The notes under the pieces are model-generated. The model was not told the origin of the DNA. It made no database searches and saw nothing but the letters and a program-made list of their open reading frames with translations. Shown one piece after another: positions 1 through 12,120 of a DNA stretch of 64,000 nucleotides (the first letter of the stretch is position 1; each line of letters opens with the position of its first letter). The stretch lies in the NCBI GenBank assembly GCA_013397845.1, contig VZTG01006405.1:103181-167180 (forward strand). The letters are read 5' to 3'. This stretch comes from Melanocharis versteri. Taxonomy: Eukaryota > Chordata > Aves > Passeriformes > Melanocharitidae. Made by a program: the position numbers and the translations under genes.

Positions 1-3000
1 GTTCTAACTGTGGGGCTATGAGCAGGAGCAGGAGGAAGCAGTCAGTTTTAGGGTAGCATGAATGCCAAAATGGCCTTTCCCTATCCCTTCTGAGGGTTCA
101 CCAACCACACCATATTCAGACACAGCCTGAGGACCTGCACTGAAAATACTGCATAGAAACAGAATGTGCTTTATTTCCATAATAGTTTTCCCACTAAGGC
201 AGCCACAAAGTTAGATGACCTCATAAATGACTGCTTGTCTTTCCTATGTGTCAGGTTCCACAAATTCTATTCTATATGCAAAACTACCATTCAGGAACTG
301 ATCAATCCAAATCTTTGGACAGCCACATGAAGCCATTTAAAAGACAAGCTATTCTAATTTTTTATTAATAGTTAAAAGCAAATCCGGAGAGATGAACACT
401 ACAACCATCCATTACCTGCAGTTGTCAAGGTAACAGCTGCTTTAAGATTAATGCCCAAAAGATAGTTTGTCTTTCATCACAAACACTACAAACATTACAT
501 GTATTCATCAGCTGGCTACTCACCAGCATTTTCTTTATTGGTGCTCTTCCCGGGATACTTATTCTATTAGCTTTTCAAGAGCAATACAGTACTAGCCCCA
601 AATCAGGAGGGATTTTTTAAATTGCACGTTTGTACATTATTTATTTACCTTTCAGCAGGCATACAATTATTGCCAACTCACCTCTCAATAACCTCATCCA
701 GAATGGTTCTGTCTTCCAAGACAAACAATATTACCTCTCTAATTTAATTCTGTGAAAATACATTGCTTATCTTTATCTTGAGAAATTTTAATGAACTACT
801 CCTGTATTTCCAAAACATCTACCTCTTTCTTTTTTTTCCCTATATTGTACAGACCTAAAGGAGGGCATTATGTCTTCTCTTAAAGCAGGATAGATTTCCC
901 TGAAGAAAGAATTTCTCTCACTAAAATTTTACTTGCTCTTAGCATTTTCCAAATCTTACAGGGCATAATCCTGAAGACTGAACAGAGATTTAGAGAAAAT
1001 TGCCTTGGAAAAAATGAAATAATTCCTGTATAAATATTAAAAAGACACCTCTGCTTCACAGACTTTGGTGTGCATAATAGAAAATCACTCCTCAGACATA
1101 CTGGCAATTGGTGTGAACTCCACTGACAAAAAAAAGCAGCCTCCAGGAACTCCAGTTCATTTGTTATAGGCATCCAAAAGCTTAATATTTTTCTTCTCTT
1201 TATTCAATTTCTCTCCTGTAAGGATCCTCTGTTCATCTTGAACAGCAATGTCATGTTGTGCCTTAAAAACTGACAGCACTATTCAATGATGAAATCCAGC
1301 ATCCTTGTGACCTTGCTGCTTATTACACTGCCTCAAAAGAACTCATTAGATTTGCTATATATATAATATCGTCCCATATCAGTCCCAAAGTAAAGGAACA
1401 CCATAATTTTTTTTTTTCTGAGAATACAGACAGGAGAAATACATTAACTCCTGTAAGCCAGAACAAAAGGTGCTAAAGGAGTATTTTTGACAAGAAAATA
1501 CCAATCATGGGAAATATTAGCCTTAGGACATGAGGCATTTTTTTTCTCATCTAGGTGAGTTTCACACAGTAGTTGCTCCTTTCAACACCCAACTGCAAAA
1601 AGCAAATGTTCAGGAGATTCTAGCATTAAGTCTTGTTGTCATTTGACTTGTATCATCCTGTGAAAACTGATATACTGTATTCACCTGGCAGTTACTGGCT
1701 CTCTGTTTCAGAGTAAAAAATTATATGACTAATGTCAGGGTTCCAGTTTAAAAAATTCCACTGAATGTTTGAAAATATCTTACGTAAACTCATTAAATAA
1801 TCATAGCAAAAGATGGACTCTTACACATATACTTTATATACAAATCAGTGCTCTCAAAGTTTCTTCTGTTTTCCCTCTCTTTACCAAAGAAAACAAATGC
1901 TGAACCTGCAAGAATACTTTTCTTTTTAATCTAATTGCTCAAGGAGTTCTAATAATTGGACAGAACTCATTTTACTTTCCTGCTACTCAGGCTTCACAAC
2001 CATCATATTGACATGACTTTATGTAAAAGAAGGCAACACTTACAATGTCCCTAATACACATAATATAATTTATCTTTTATAATTTATCTTATTAATGTGA
2101 TATCTGAAACATGAACTTGAAAGGATGATACTTACTTGTGAGAATACAAATGCCTTGTTTGTAAAACAATATTGAATAAGCCTTAGTGACATACTGACAC
2201 CTTTTTGAAAATCATGTCAGATTCTTATGAATTATATCTGAAGACATCACATCAATACTTCTAATGCTTACAGCTATTTCTATAATTAAGTATCTTCTCT
2301 TTTAATTTGATCTTAAAGTAGAAAAATTGAGGAAACTGGATGAATTTCAGACTACAAGAGAAAAGACAGAAAACATTTTAGGGTGTCCTAAAGGTAAACC
2401 TGCTTGGGAAGCCAACTTCCATAGCCTAGTCCACCATTCTGTGGTAACTCTTCCATGCAGACTGCTTGGGAGTGCACTAACGAGAGGCTACCTCATGCAA
2501 TGGCATTCTTAATGATGTATTCTTGGAGTTAACGCTTTCAGTTATTTACTCTCAGAGTTAATATTGCTCCAACAGGAACTCAGCCTGTGAATACAATATC
2601 CAATCTAGCCTACAGTGCTATGTGCAGGCTTATAGCTCTGGGCACTCATTTTAGCAAGAAACAACTCATTTACTACCTTGTAAATCATTATAAGAGGACT
2701 TTCCATTTTCAAGACAGCCTTCATTGTTAAACAGATATTCAGATACTGCAGTTATGAGTTTTGCATAAACCTCTAGCTAAATAATATTTCATTTCTTTTA
2801 TGCTAGCTTATCATGAAGACAAAATTCTTCTTCAATTCCTTCATTACTAATAACATCCCTATGCTCCCAGCTGTTTTATCTGGAGCACTGAGGAGAAAAA
2901 AGGAGCCAATTCGTCCTCATCAAATTTACATGACTTCTGAATATGCCTCTGGGTGACGCATTTAACAAGACAGGGACAAGATATATGGTATCATTCTTCA

Positions 3001-5990
3001 CAGGACATTTCTCATTAAGCAAGTTGCATTTATCAAGTACCCAGACGAGCTACATTGCACAAGGCAGTGCCCTTTAAAAGTGTAAAATTGGTTCCTAGCC
3101 ACGAATTCAGCCTTCATCATATTAGCTTGCTGTCTCTGAAAAGGTCTAAATCTGGAAGTTTCTTCCTATCTGCTACAACTACTGTAATTTCAACAAGCTA
3201 CCATTATCACAGAAAAGCAGTTACGATGACAGAGGGCACAGTCACATATTATTGAGAGCAAAAGAGGGAGTAGAGGTGTTGAATTCAGGGCTGCAAAATC
3301 ACATGTTGTCACATTACCTAGAAGCTGAGCTTTCTCATAAATCCCAGCTTATCTGTAGTGCCAGATATTTACATTGTGTTGTTCAAGTAATTACATTTTC
3401 TCCTTACAAAAAAAAAGAAGAAAAGTCAGGAGTGGGGTAAAAAAAGAGATTGCTTTAAAAAATAACCATGATATTAGCTACCAAAAAAGAGAGCTCAAAA
3501 TGAGTTCTCCCAACAAGGCATGATTCCTGGGCAGGTGGTGCTTCGAAGGGGACTTAAGAGCAGAGATGTGAGTAAAACTTGGAAAGGAAATTGGAGGAAA
3601 ATTCTTCTAAGGATCAAAGATAGCATACCAGGAGGTAAAACCCCAAGATCACTAAAAAAAGTAGATGAAATAAGCCCACTAACTATGAAGAAATCCAGTC
3701 CTATGTGATTACCCTGATCAGAGGGGGGATGATGTGTGCTTCACAGAGCATCTGAGTTCCAGGATGTGCCCAGCCTGGTAACAGATTCTTCAGTTAAGTC
3801 CCTGCACAACTGCAACCTCACTGTGTCCACTCTATGGGGACATTAAGTGAGTTAAATCAACAACATGAGAACCTATTTACCTATCTGGAAAAATTGGAAG
3901 ATTTGCAAATTTTTAGATAATGTGAGCATGCTTTAACCTGAGCTAACTATGTGCTGTGTGTAGCCCAGCTGGAGACTTTTAAACAATACTGAGAGCATTT
4001 TCATGTAGAGAAGAACTTATGGAAGGGACATAGTCACAGAATCAACAGCTTGTGACAGTAAGGACATGAAATGACATATGCATATACAACAGTATTTGAT
4101 TAACTGTTATTTATAGACAATCATTTTACCATTATTGCTTATTCATTATCATTACCTTTGCATTAATTTATATTTGCTTCCTTTTTCTAATCTTTATGTA
4201 CACTGTATTGTCCATCCTATATTGAATTTCCCATCACAGTGCCTATGATTTTAGATATTTCCTGTAACTAAAGAAGAAACAGAACACATGGGATGAAAGT
4301 CTAACAACCCTATATTTGTCTGCTCCTTTTGCAAGAAGGACATTTTGCCTTTGCCTGAATGACAGATCCTTAACCACTAGATACAGCCTTAAAGTGCAGA
4401 GAGTGATTCCATATATCAGGAATTATTTCATTCTGAAATGTGAATCCCCTAAAGGACTCTATGCTTGGGCTTTGCAGGTCACTGGTGATGGAAAGGATAA
4501 AATAGAAGTGACACTAGACACCCACACACTTCTACCAAGTTACTATCCAATATATTATCAGAAGATTCAGATTGTAAACTAGTAATTTGATGTTATTAAA
4601 ATCCTAGCCCGCAAAAGGAAAGTGAATGTTTTAAGCTTAATAATATCTTGCTACTGCCATTTTTTACTTCATAGTAATAGCAGCCTCTCATATGATACAC
4701 AAACATTAACTGGCATTAATGGCCTTTGAAATGTCCTTGCTGATACTGCTAACAGTCTTGCAGGCTATTAAGGTTCCCTAATAGCTTAGATTACCATAGA
4801 AGCCAAAGGCCCCAATTAAGATCAAGAGCCCTTTTGTTCTAGACACTGAGCAAACATATCCCGTTCTGAAGAATGTATAAGCTGAAAAATGAGAGATGCT
4901 TGATGAGGGTTGAAACAGGAAAGCAGAAACATTTGAAAACCAAACTTGTTTCTTGTCCAATATAATATTGGTTCATTTGGTTTTCTTCAATTTGATCAAG
5001 AAATGTTAACAGTTTAATCTCATTTTTGCTTTAGCATAATGCTATTCTGTCTAAAGCACGACAGCAGAAAAATTACTTTCTTTAAGATGTTTCATCAAAA
5101 ATAGAGAGTCCTCTGGGAAGATGTTTATATACATAAAAGTGCAATGAACCTGTAGTAACTACTTTGTGGCAATGGTGAAAGGTAAGACATGTTTTGCTGA
5201 AAAAAAATACATTGCTGAATCAGGATCTTAATTGTATTATGCTAATAAATTAACTAATTAATCCACAAATGCCAGCTAGTTCCATACACTTTTTTTTTTC
5301 CATTAGTGCAAAGTTAAGGTGACCCCGGATTGCCCAAACCATGACACCAGACAGTTTTCTGTGGGCTGAGGTGACAAATCTGATCAATGAACTACTGTAG
5401 GTTTGAATACTTCAGGGGTTTTTTTTATTTGTAGGGTTATTTTTTACGTTGGTCAGCTTACCTGTATTATGTAAAATAAGTGTTATGATGAATTACATTC
5501 TCCAACAGATTTATGAATCTGTATTATATACAATATACTGATAGCAGTATATAAACACTTCCTCAGTAATCACTCCTAATGGCTGCAAGATTAAGAATTT
5601 ACTTCCACAATAGATTTCCAGTTTCTGTATTATTTAAACATTACCTTCACTTTTTCAGGCACTCAAAAGGTGAAATGCAGCTTTTAATAAAGTTTAATGA
5701 ATAAGCAATTCGTCTAAGGAGAGTAGTGTCATTTCTAAACTATCTTTATTCACTGGAATAAGCCAGAAATTTCCATTTTTTTCTTGACTACCAAATCTGC
5801 AATTATTTTATTTTAAAATAATGAGATTTTTAAGGTTTCATAATTAAAATAATTAACATGTTGTGTATTTATGTATGTGGGTTGTGATAATAACTGCAAA
5901 AATTCATGGTTTATCATTAATAATTAATCACATACTATTAATTTATAAAATAACAAAATGTGGTGGTCTTAGTACTATATAAATTTCCTC
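1..5990. other. AT-rich non-coding stretch, no gene recognised
   Basis: Both strands were read for exons, repeats and RNA genes. All open frames are short (under 100 codons), have no recognisable domain and are not flanked by matching splice signals. Minor features are a short TA run near 1359-1372, several homopolymer A or T runs, and a G run near 3722. No CR1 or LTR similarity was noticed. It is most likely intergenic or intronic sequence. Confidence 0.6.
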
Positions 5991-5994
5991 TGAG

Positions 5995-6955
5995 CGAAAA
6001 AAATGAGGCTCCTTTACAAGGAATGGTGGTGGTCTGACTGGTGGCACTGAGCAGCTGCCCTGGCAGGGCTCTGGAGGATGCTCTGGCAGCTGGACTCTCA
6101 TGTCCATTATGGTCACTCCAGCCTTGCACAGGCCAGGGCCACCCACTCCCAAAGCCACGGCACAGGGGTTCAGATGTCAGATCACCAGCAGTCAGAGCAG
6201 GGTTGGTGGAGGGGGAAGGAATTATTATCCACCAGCTGAAGAATAACCACTATTGGGCCATGAATATCTGAATGCACAAGGTCACAGCATGGTCCTGAGT
6301 GATGAGCTGGCAGTAGTTCTTGTGCCAAAGAATACTCATTTTTACATTTCCATCTTGTCCCAGAAACGGGCCAGTTTGATGCCAAGAAATCTTATTACAC
6401 CTCCCAACTGAATCCGTGGCACAAGCAGCTTTGTGCCAGTAAATTCACTGCCACAATCATCACAGTGGAGCTGTGTTAAGCAATACACCATCAGGGTACA
6501 CCCTGTCCGGCCTCTCAAACATCAGAGCCTTCTGGCCAGATCAGCTGCCTAAGTGTACCAAGATCATCAAGAAGACACATTTCCAATCCAGTGTTCCTGC
6601 AAGGGGGCTTCAGAGAGGGTAGTGCTCCCATTATTTCCCCTGCTCTCAGCAGTCATTGCAAACTCATATGGTACAGGAGCTTCTCGTCCAAGTGCTTCCA
6701 AAGCAATCCTCCCAGGACACGGGTGGGCATGCCCAACAAAGGAGTGCTTCCTCAGCAGCCACAGCTCCCATGGTGAAGGTGGCACCCAACACCACACCTG
6801 TGCTTTCCCAGAGCGCACGTTACCACCTTGCACTGCAGCTCCGAGCGCTATCTCAGGGCGCTGCTCTTCCACCACAGAACAGGGGGATATCATTATGCCA
6901 ATACATTAAAGGGACCCTTGGCTCTTCCCTGCCAGAAAGGTTAACTGGCCTCTAT
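5995..6955. other. GC-richer block of unknown origin, possibly an old retroelement piece
   Basis: Base composition changes visibly at about 5995, from AT-rich DNA to sequence rich in CAG, CTG and CCA words, and changes back after about 6955. Several overlapping short frames are open on both strands (up to 118 codons), as expected from reduced stop-codon frequency in GC-richer DNA. It directly precedes a segment that resembles an LTR with a TATA box, so it could be a decayed part of the same inserted element. I did not recognise any protein family with confidence, and no function is claimed. Confidence 0.3.
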
Positions 6956-7371
6956 TACTTAGGTCTCACACCCTAAAAAATGTAGAAAATGGACAAAGGA
7001 GAAAAAAGCAAAGCAGCAGAAAGAGAAAACAAGGAGAGCAATCAATATTCTGGAAGTTATGGCTGCTTTTCAGAGGGACCATGAGAGGCTGGAGAAGGGG
7101 TCCAGCAGGACACTATGGAGCTCAGCAAAGACAAATTGAAAGTTCCTCACCCGCAGAGGAGTCTCTCACAGGGTTGAAAACAACAACTGGGTCTTGGGTA
7201 CGTGTCAGGGAGCTGAGAATAACCAAGCTGAGCCAGGCCTCTCTGAGCCAAGACAGGCCTCAGTATAACGCTGCAAATTATCACAGCAAAGTACAGGGAA
7301 CAGCTCAGTCAAGATTGGCTTGGATGTTACTTCACTAACCCTGCACAAACATACTTGGCACTGTGGCAAGA

Positions 7372-8000
7372 TAAGGACTAACCAAACAGCTGGTCACAAA
7401 TGCAAGACCCCAGTATAGGAAATGCTGACCTAAAGCAAACTAATTTAACATTTCCGATTGAAGGCTATTAACAAAATACAGGAAAATATTGCAATAAAAG
7501 TGCCATTAAGACTGCTATGGCATGAGGACAGAGGAACGGTTTCATGGAATTGTCACTGCTGGAAAACAGCTGCAGGGTGAGGACATGGTGACCAACAATG
7601 ACCAGTTAGTTGTCTTTAGATTGAACTAGCTCAACAGAAGCAATGAACAGTCTCTCTGAGAATGTACAGAAGTACATACTGAGAAGAACTGAAGGTCCTA
7701 GGTCACAGCACCTTGAAGGTATAAAACGACGACTTAAAGACTACCAAGATCAGATCAGCAGAAGAGGAACAGAGTTGAAGATCACAGTACCTACGAATCA
7801 ATGATTACACTGATAAAAAGCCACCTAGGGCCTCTCAACATATCAGGCTCCAGGAGTGTGGGCCCAGAATGCCAAGAGAGGGGTATTGAGGACTTCTTGG
7901 ATTGGGACAATTCAGGGATTTGCTGCCACAACCATAACACTGTGCTGCTCATGGTTCAAAGGCTGATGCTGCTAATGTCTGTTATAGCTATCCACTGCCA
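7372..8000 (+). mobile_element. Possible degraded LTR of an endogenous retrovirus (ERVL-like)
   Basis: The segment reads like an avian retroviral LTR in the forward direction. It opens near a TG dinucleotide at 7372, has a good TATA box (ggtataaaac) at about 7718-7727, and continues into a stretch (about 7880-7960) that resembles the 3' part of such LTRs. Neither end is sharp: I found no clear CA terminus and no target-site duplication, so the borders are approximate. An unrelated promoter-containing repeat, or unique sequence, would also fit. Confidence 0.3.
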
Positions 8001-8099
8001 TTTTCACGTTTTTTCCATAAACAGTTATGCTTATTCAATGTCATCACCAACGTCATCTCACAGTTCTCTCCTTTGTTTTCCCTTAAGTACTGTATAGTT

Positions 8100-9100
8100 A
8101 AATATTGCTAAGACATAACCATATCTTCTATTGCAATGCTTGAGTTCTCATGTTGACACATTACAGTCTAGATAAGCTGTTAAAAATCATCACATACATA
8201 GCACACAGTCACAGCCTCTTTCCTTGCTGGATATCACTGCTGCATGTTCCTGTTCTTTCCTAGTACCAAAGAAGCGTGCAGTGGGTGAGAGAGTCTGGGC
8301 ATTGGTGCATGTAATGATGTTTTTGGCTCTGCTGTGCAGACCATCGATAGGTGCTAGAAGATTTGGCCATTCTAGAGTGTCAATTATGACGCAGATCATG
8401 AGCACCACAAATATATGGGCCCTGAAAAGCACATTAAGGACTAGATACACTTGACAGAACCCCAGGTGAGTGCTCTCATGGAAAAACTAGAGATGTTCAT
8501 ATGACTAATACCTTTGGAGAGCTGAGAAACCTTAAAAGCACTGAAAAGGCTCTATCCCTCCAGAACAAGGTAGTTGCACATCTCATTTACCAGAAATAAA
8601 TTCTATTCTGATAAGTTTCCATCAAAGCAAGTAGTCATGAAAATTATTTTGCTAAAAATAAGTTCTATTTTCATATTGTTACTATTTCATGAAGGTTTTA
8701 ATGGATTTCCTTGTCCAGCATTCCCATTTTATCATCAGTTAATTCCCATTTATTATGCTGCCAGTTATCTCAGACATCTGCATTTCCCCACACTCTGTGC
8801 AGTGTGTGCCAATGCTGATGAAAAGGCAGCACATGTGTGGAGGAAGAAGCAAACGAATCGTTCAACGTCTGGGACTGCTACTGAGACTAACAAATAGAGT
8901 TTATGTAGGCAGCTCGGTGAAGCACACTTCTCTAACACCATTCTCTTTGGATGCAACCTTTGCTAAGATCAATTAGAAGTAACCGTCACCCGATGGCTCT
9001 TTTGTAATCCAGTTATTGAAAGGCCCAGAGTTCAGGTGAGTTATTTCCAAAGTGCACAGATCGGAATCACACAGAATGCTGCCACACTGGTCTAACTGGC
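8100..9100. other. Unassigned sequence between two LTR-like segments
   Basis: No repeat family, splice-flanked exon or RNA gene was recognised here. Open frames of up to 107 codons occur, but none looks like a conserved protein. The last five bases (9096-9100, CTGGC) are the left target-site duplication of the LTR that follows. Confidence 0.5.
9096..9100. repeat. Left target-site duplication of the solo LTR
   Basis: CTGGC here matches CTGGC at 9882-9886 exactly and abuts the TG/CA termini of the LTR. It marks the original integration site. Confidence 0.75.
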
Positions 9101-9881
9101 TGTGGTGGTTTGACCCGGGCTGGATGCCAGGTGCACACCAAAACTGCTCTGTCAATTCCCTCCTCAGCTGGACAGGGGAGAGAAAATATAATCATTCCCA
9201 ATTCTCTACCTCCTCCCCCTCAGCTGCACAGAGAGACGGGGAATGGGGGTTATGGTCAGTTCATCACGTTTCTGCCCTGCTTCCTCCTCAGAGAGAGGAG
9301 TCCTCCCTCTGCTCCACTGTGGGGTCCTTCCCATGCGGGGCAGTCCTCCATGAGCTTCTCCAGTGTGAGTCCTTCCCATGGGCTTCAGTTCTTCACACTG
9401 CTCCAGCGTGGGTCTCTTTTCACAGGGTACAGTACTTCGAGAAGGTGTGGGGCTCCTCGACAGGCTGCGGGTGGATCTCTGCACCCCGCGGCCCTCCATG
9501 AGCTGCAGGGGCACAGCTGCTTCACCATGGCCTTCAGCACAGGCTGCAGGAGAATCACAGCTCTGGCACCTGGAGCAGATCCTTCTCCTCCTTCTTCACT
9601 GATCTTGGTGTCTGCAGGGCTTCTCTCACACAGTCTCATTCCTCTCTTCTCTGGCCACAATTACTTTTCTGCAATAATTTTTTTTTTCCCTTCTTAAATA
9701 TGTTATTCCAGGGGCATTACTGCCATCACTGGTGGGCTCAGCCTTGGGCAGTGGTGGGTCCATCTTGGAGCCCACTGGCATTGGCTCTGTCTGACATGGG
9801 GAAGCTTCCAGCAGCTTCTCACAAAAGCCACCTCTGCAGCCCTGCCCTGCCACCAAAACCCAGCCACACAAATGCAATACA
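9101..9881 (-). mobile_element. Solo LTR of an avian endogenous retrovirus, minus orientation
   Basis: On the minus strand this 781-bp element begins TGTATTGC (plus 9881 downward) and ends CACCACA (at 9101), giving canonical TG...CA ends. It is flanked by a direct repeat CTGGC at 9096-9100 and 9882-9886; a 5-bp target-site duplication is typical of ERVL-like integrations. Inside are a TATA-like TATTTAAGAA (minus, 9691-9700) and a run of degenerate repeats based on a CTCCAGTGTGGGTCCTTCCCA-like unit on the plus strand (about 9318-9420). No retroviral genes flank it, so it is a solo LTR left by recombination between the two LTRs of a provirus. A closely similar LTR is known to me as abundant in many non-passerine birds; compared with that memory this copy seems to lack a middle block near 9190, but this needs an alignment. 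The 195-codon plus-strand frame inside is antisense to the LTR and probably meaningless. Confidence 0.85.
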
Positions 9882-9886
9882 CTGGC
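9882..9886. repeat. Right target-site duplication of the solo LTR
   Basis: CTGGC immediately after the LTR terminus, identical to 9096-9100. The same five bases recur at 12121-12125 in the second copy of the duplicated block, but there they have no left partner. Confidence 0.75.
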
Positions 9887-10078
9887 CCTTCTGGATCATC
9901 TCTGAAAAGAAATAGGACAAGCAGCAGAAATGTGACCTAAGGTCTAAGCTGACTGACACAAGAGAGCTAAGACGTGTGAAACAGAAAAATTCGTATGGGA
10001 TTCTAGCTTGTGGATCTATCATTCCTTGGGTCATTTCACTGGATTTTACACGAGCCTAAATGACCATGGTGTTATTTC

Positions 10079-10094
10079 ATTTCACATGTGAAAT
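10079..10094. repeat. 16-bp perfect palindrome containing an E-box
   Basis: atttcacatgtgaaat is fully self-complementary and has CACATGTG at its centre, a core bound by basic helix-loop-helix factors. The same palindrome appears at 12318-12333 only because of the duplicated block. A chance origin is quite possible in AT-rich DNA. Confidence 0.6.
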
Positions 10095-11380
10095 ACAATT
10101 TTCTCTGAAAATGACTGGTACTTCTATTTGTTCTGGGCTGACAGAAACTCTGTATTCTGCACTGGAAAAGACTCTACTCATTTCTGAGAAAGTCTTATTA
10201 AACTGACAGACAGTAACAGTTGCCAACAGCTCACACCTCAAAGCTCTCATTGCCTTACTATTTCATGGAGTCTTGCTATTTCATAAATATGGAATACCTG
10301 CTTGTTTCTAGATCTGATTAAAGAATTTTACATGGGTCTCAGGAAGATGGAATGTTAATATAAAACAACCAGGAATTTTTCTTTGGAAAAATTGTCCCAT
10401 ACCAGCATAAGTGGCTTGTATCATTTCAAAGAAATTCTGCTTCAGAAATTAAAGGAATTATTCACATTTTCATTTTGGGTTAAATTTTAAAACATTCTAG
10501 GTTTATCTCACTTCACAATTGCAAAATTTTGCAACATTTCCGTAACACATACATTTACATTTTCCATAATACAGAAAATTAAATTCTACCCAGCACCACA
10601 AATAAACTTCACTAAATTATTTTTCTCCTCTTTTTTTTTCTTTTTTTCTTTTTTTAAACAGGCTTACTGGACTACCAGTTACAGAAAGAGAATTGAGAAT
10701 GAGATTAGTAACAAGCAGATTATTTTCATCTTTTTCATTTGAATAACTCAAATAGCTAGTAAGTCCTCATTTAGAGATAATTTTCAAAGACAAAACTGTA
10801 GTATAAAAAAGATGGGCAGTACTGTAGCATCCAGGCAATAATATGGACTCAAGAAGCAGAAATTAAGTTCCATTTCTATTGCAGACTTTATTGTGACTGC
10901 GTGCATGTTATGTACATTTCTCAGTACCTAATGTATAACAATCACCATAAGCACTGGGATGAAGAAAATATATTATTCATGGTAAGAAACTGAGGAAAAA
11001 GCCATACAGAAGCTGATGGCTGTGTGGCATATACCTATCACTAATACCTTTAAAAAGCTTCTTTAGCAGATTAAATTTATGCTTTGAGCACAACAATAAT
11101 ATGCTACCTTAACAATTGTTACTAAATGTTATTATATAAAGGAAATATACTCATTATCTGCATACAGGCAGTAATAAACTACGGATCCATACAAGTTTGA
11201 ATAACTCACATAATACAAAAACTAAGTTTGTGACATTTAAACTGTAGAATGATAAAATACAAATTGCCAATGAAGTGACAAAATTAGTTTCCATTCATCT
11301 AAAATTAGATAATATTAATCTTTCTCTTCTGACCAAATGAATTTTTGTGAACTGACATGAATAGAACTGTGCAGCTCCTC

Positions 11381-11381
11381 N
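11381..11381. other. Single ambiguous base (N) at the repeat junction: assembly join
   Basis: This is the only N seen in the window, and it sits exactly between the two identical 2,238-bp copies. Some scaffolding programs write one n where two contigs are predicted to overlap (negative gap) but the overlap was not merged. This position therefore marks a scaffold join and not a sequenced base. Confidence 0.9.
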
Positions 11382-12120
11382 ACTGCTCTGTCAATTCCCT
11401 CCTCAGCTGGACAGGGGAGAGAAAATATAATCATTCCCAATTCTCTACCTCCTCCCCCTCAGCTGCACAGAGAGACGGGGAATGGGGGTTATGGTCAGTT
11501 CATCACGTTTCTGCCCTGCTTCCTCCTCAGAGAGAGGAGTCCTCCCTCTGCTCCACTGTGGGGTCCTTCCCATGCGGGGCAGTCCTCCATGAGCTTCTCC
11601 AGTGTGAGTCCTTCCCATGGGCTTCAGTTCTTCACACTGCTCCAGCGTGGGTCTCTTTTCACAGGGTACAGTACTTCGAGAAGGTGTGGGGCTCCTCGAC
11701 AGGCTGCGGGTGGATCTCTGCACCCCGCGGCCCTCCATGAGCTGCAGGGGCACAGCTGCTTCACCATGGCCTTCAGCACAGGCTGCAGGAGAATCACAGC
11801 TCTGGCACCTGGAGCAGATCCTTCTCCTCCTTCTTCACTGATCTTGGTGTCTGCAGGGCTTCTCTCACACAGTCTCATTCCTCTCTTCTCTGGCCACAAT
11901 TACTTTTCTGCAATAATTTTTTTTTTCCCTTCTTAAATATGTTATTCCAGGGGCATTACTGCCATCACTGGTGGGCTCAGCCTTGGGCAGTGGTGGGTCC
12001 ATCTTGGAGCCCACTGGCATTGGCTCTGTCTGACATGGGGAAGCTTCCAGCAGCTTCTCACAAAAGCCACCTCTGCAGCCCTGCCCTGCCACCAAAACCC
12101 AGCCACACAAATGCAATACA
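11382..12120 (-). mobile_element. Truncated duplicate of the solo LTR (probable assembly artefact)
   Basis: These 739 bases equal 9143-9881. The 42 bases that carry the CACCACA terminus on the minus strand are missing because the copy starts at the N. It is not an independent insertion: its only flanking duplication is the right one, and its sequence is identical to the first copy. Confidence 0.9.

Larger units (their letters stand above)
9143..11380 (+). repeat. First copy of a 2,238-bp exact direct repeat
   Basis: This block contains all but 42 bp of the solo LTR (9143-9881) plus about 1.5 kb of AT-rich single-copy-looking DNA (9882-11380). It recurs at 11382-13619 with a constant offset of 2,239 bases. 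Every line I compared was identical, including homopolymer-rich tracts such as the CTTTTT-type run near 10628-10652, which mutate fast. The copy ends exactly at the base before a single N. Confidence 0.95.

Noticed and set aside
9110..9697. 195-codon plus-strand open frame
   Set aside because: It lies inside and antisense to the solo LTR, and recurs in shorter form in the duplicated copy only because of the assembly repeat. Low stop frequency in GC-rich pyrimidine-rich sequence explains it.
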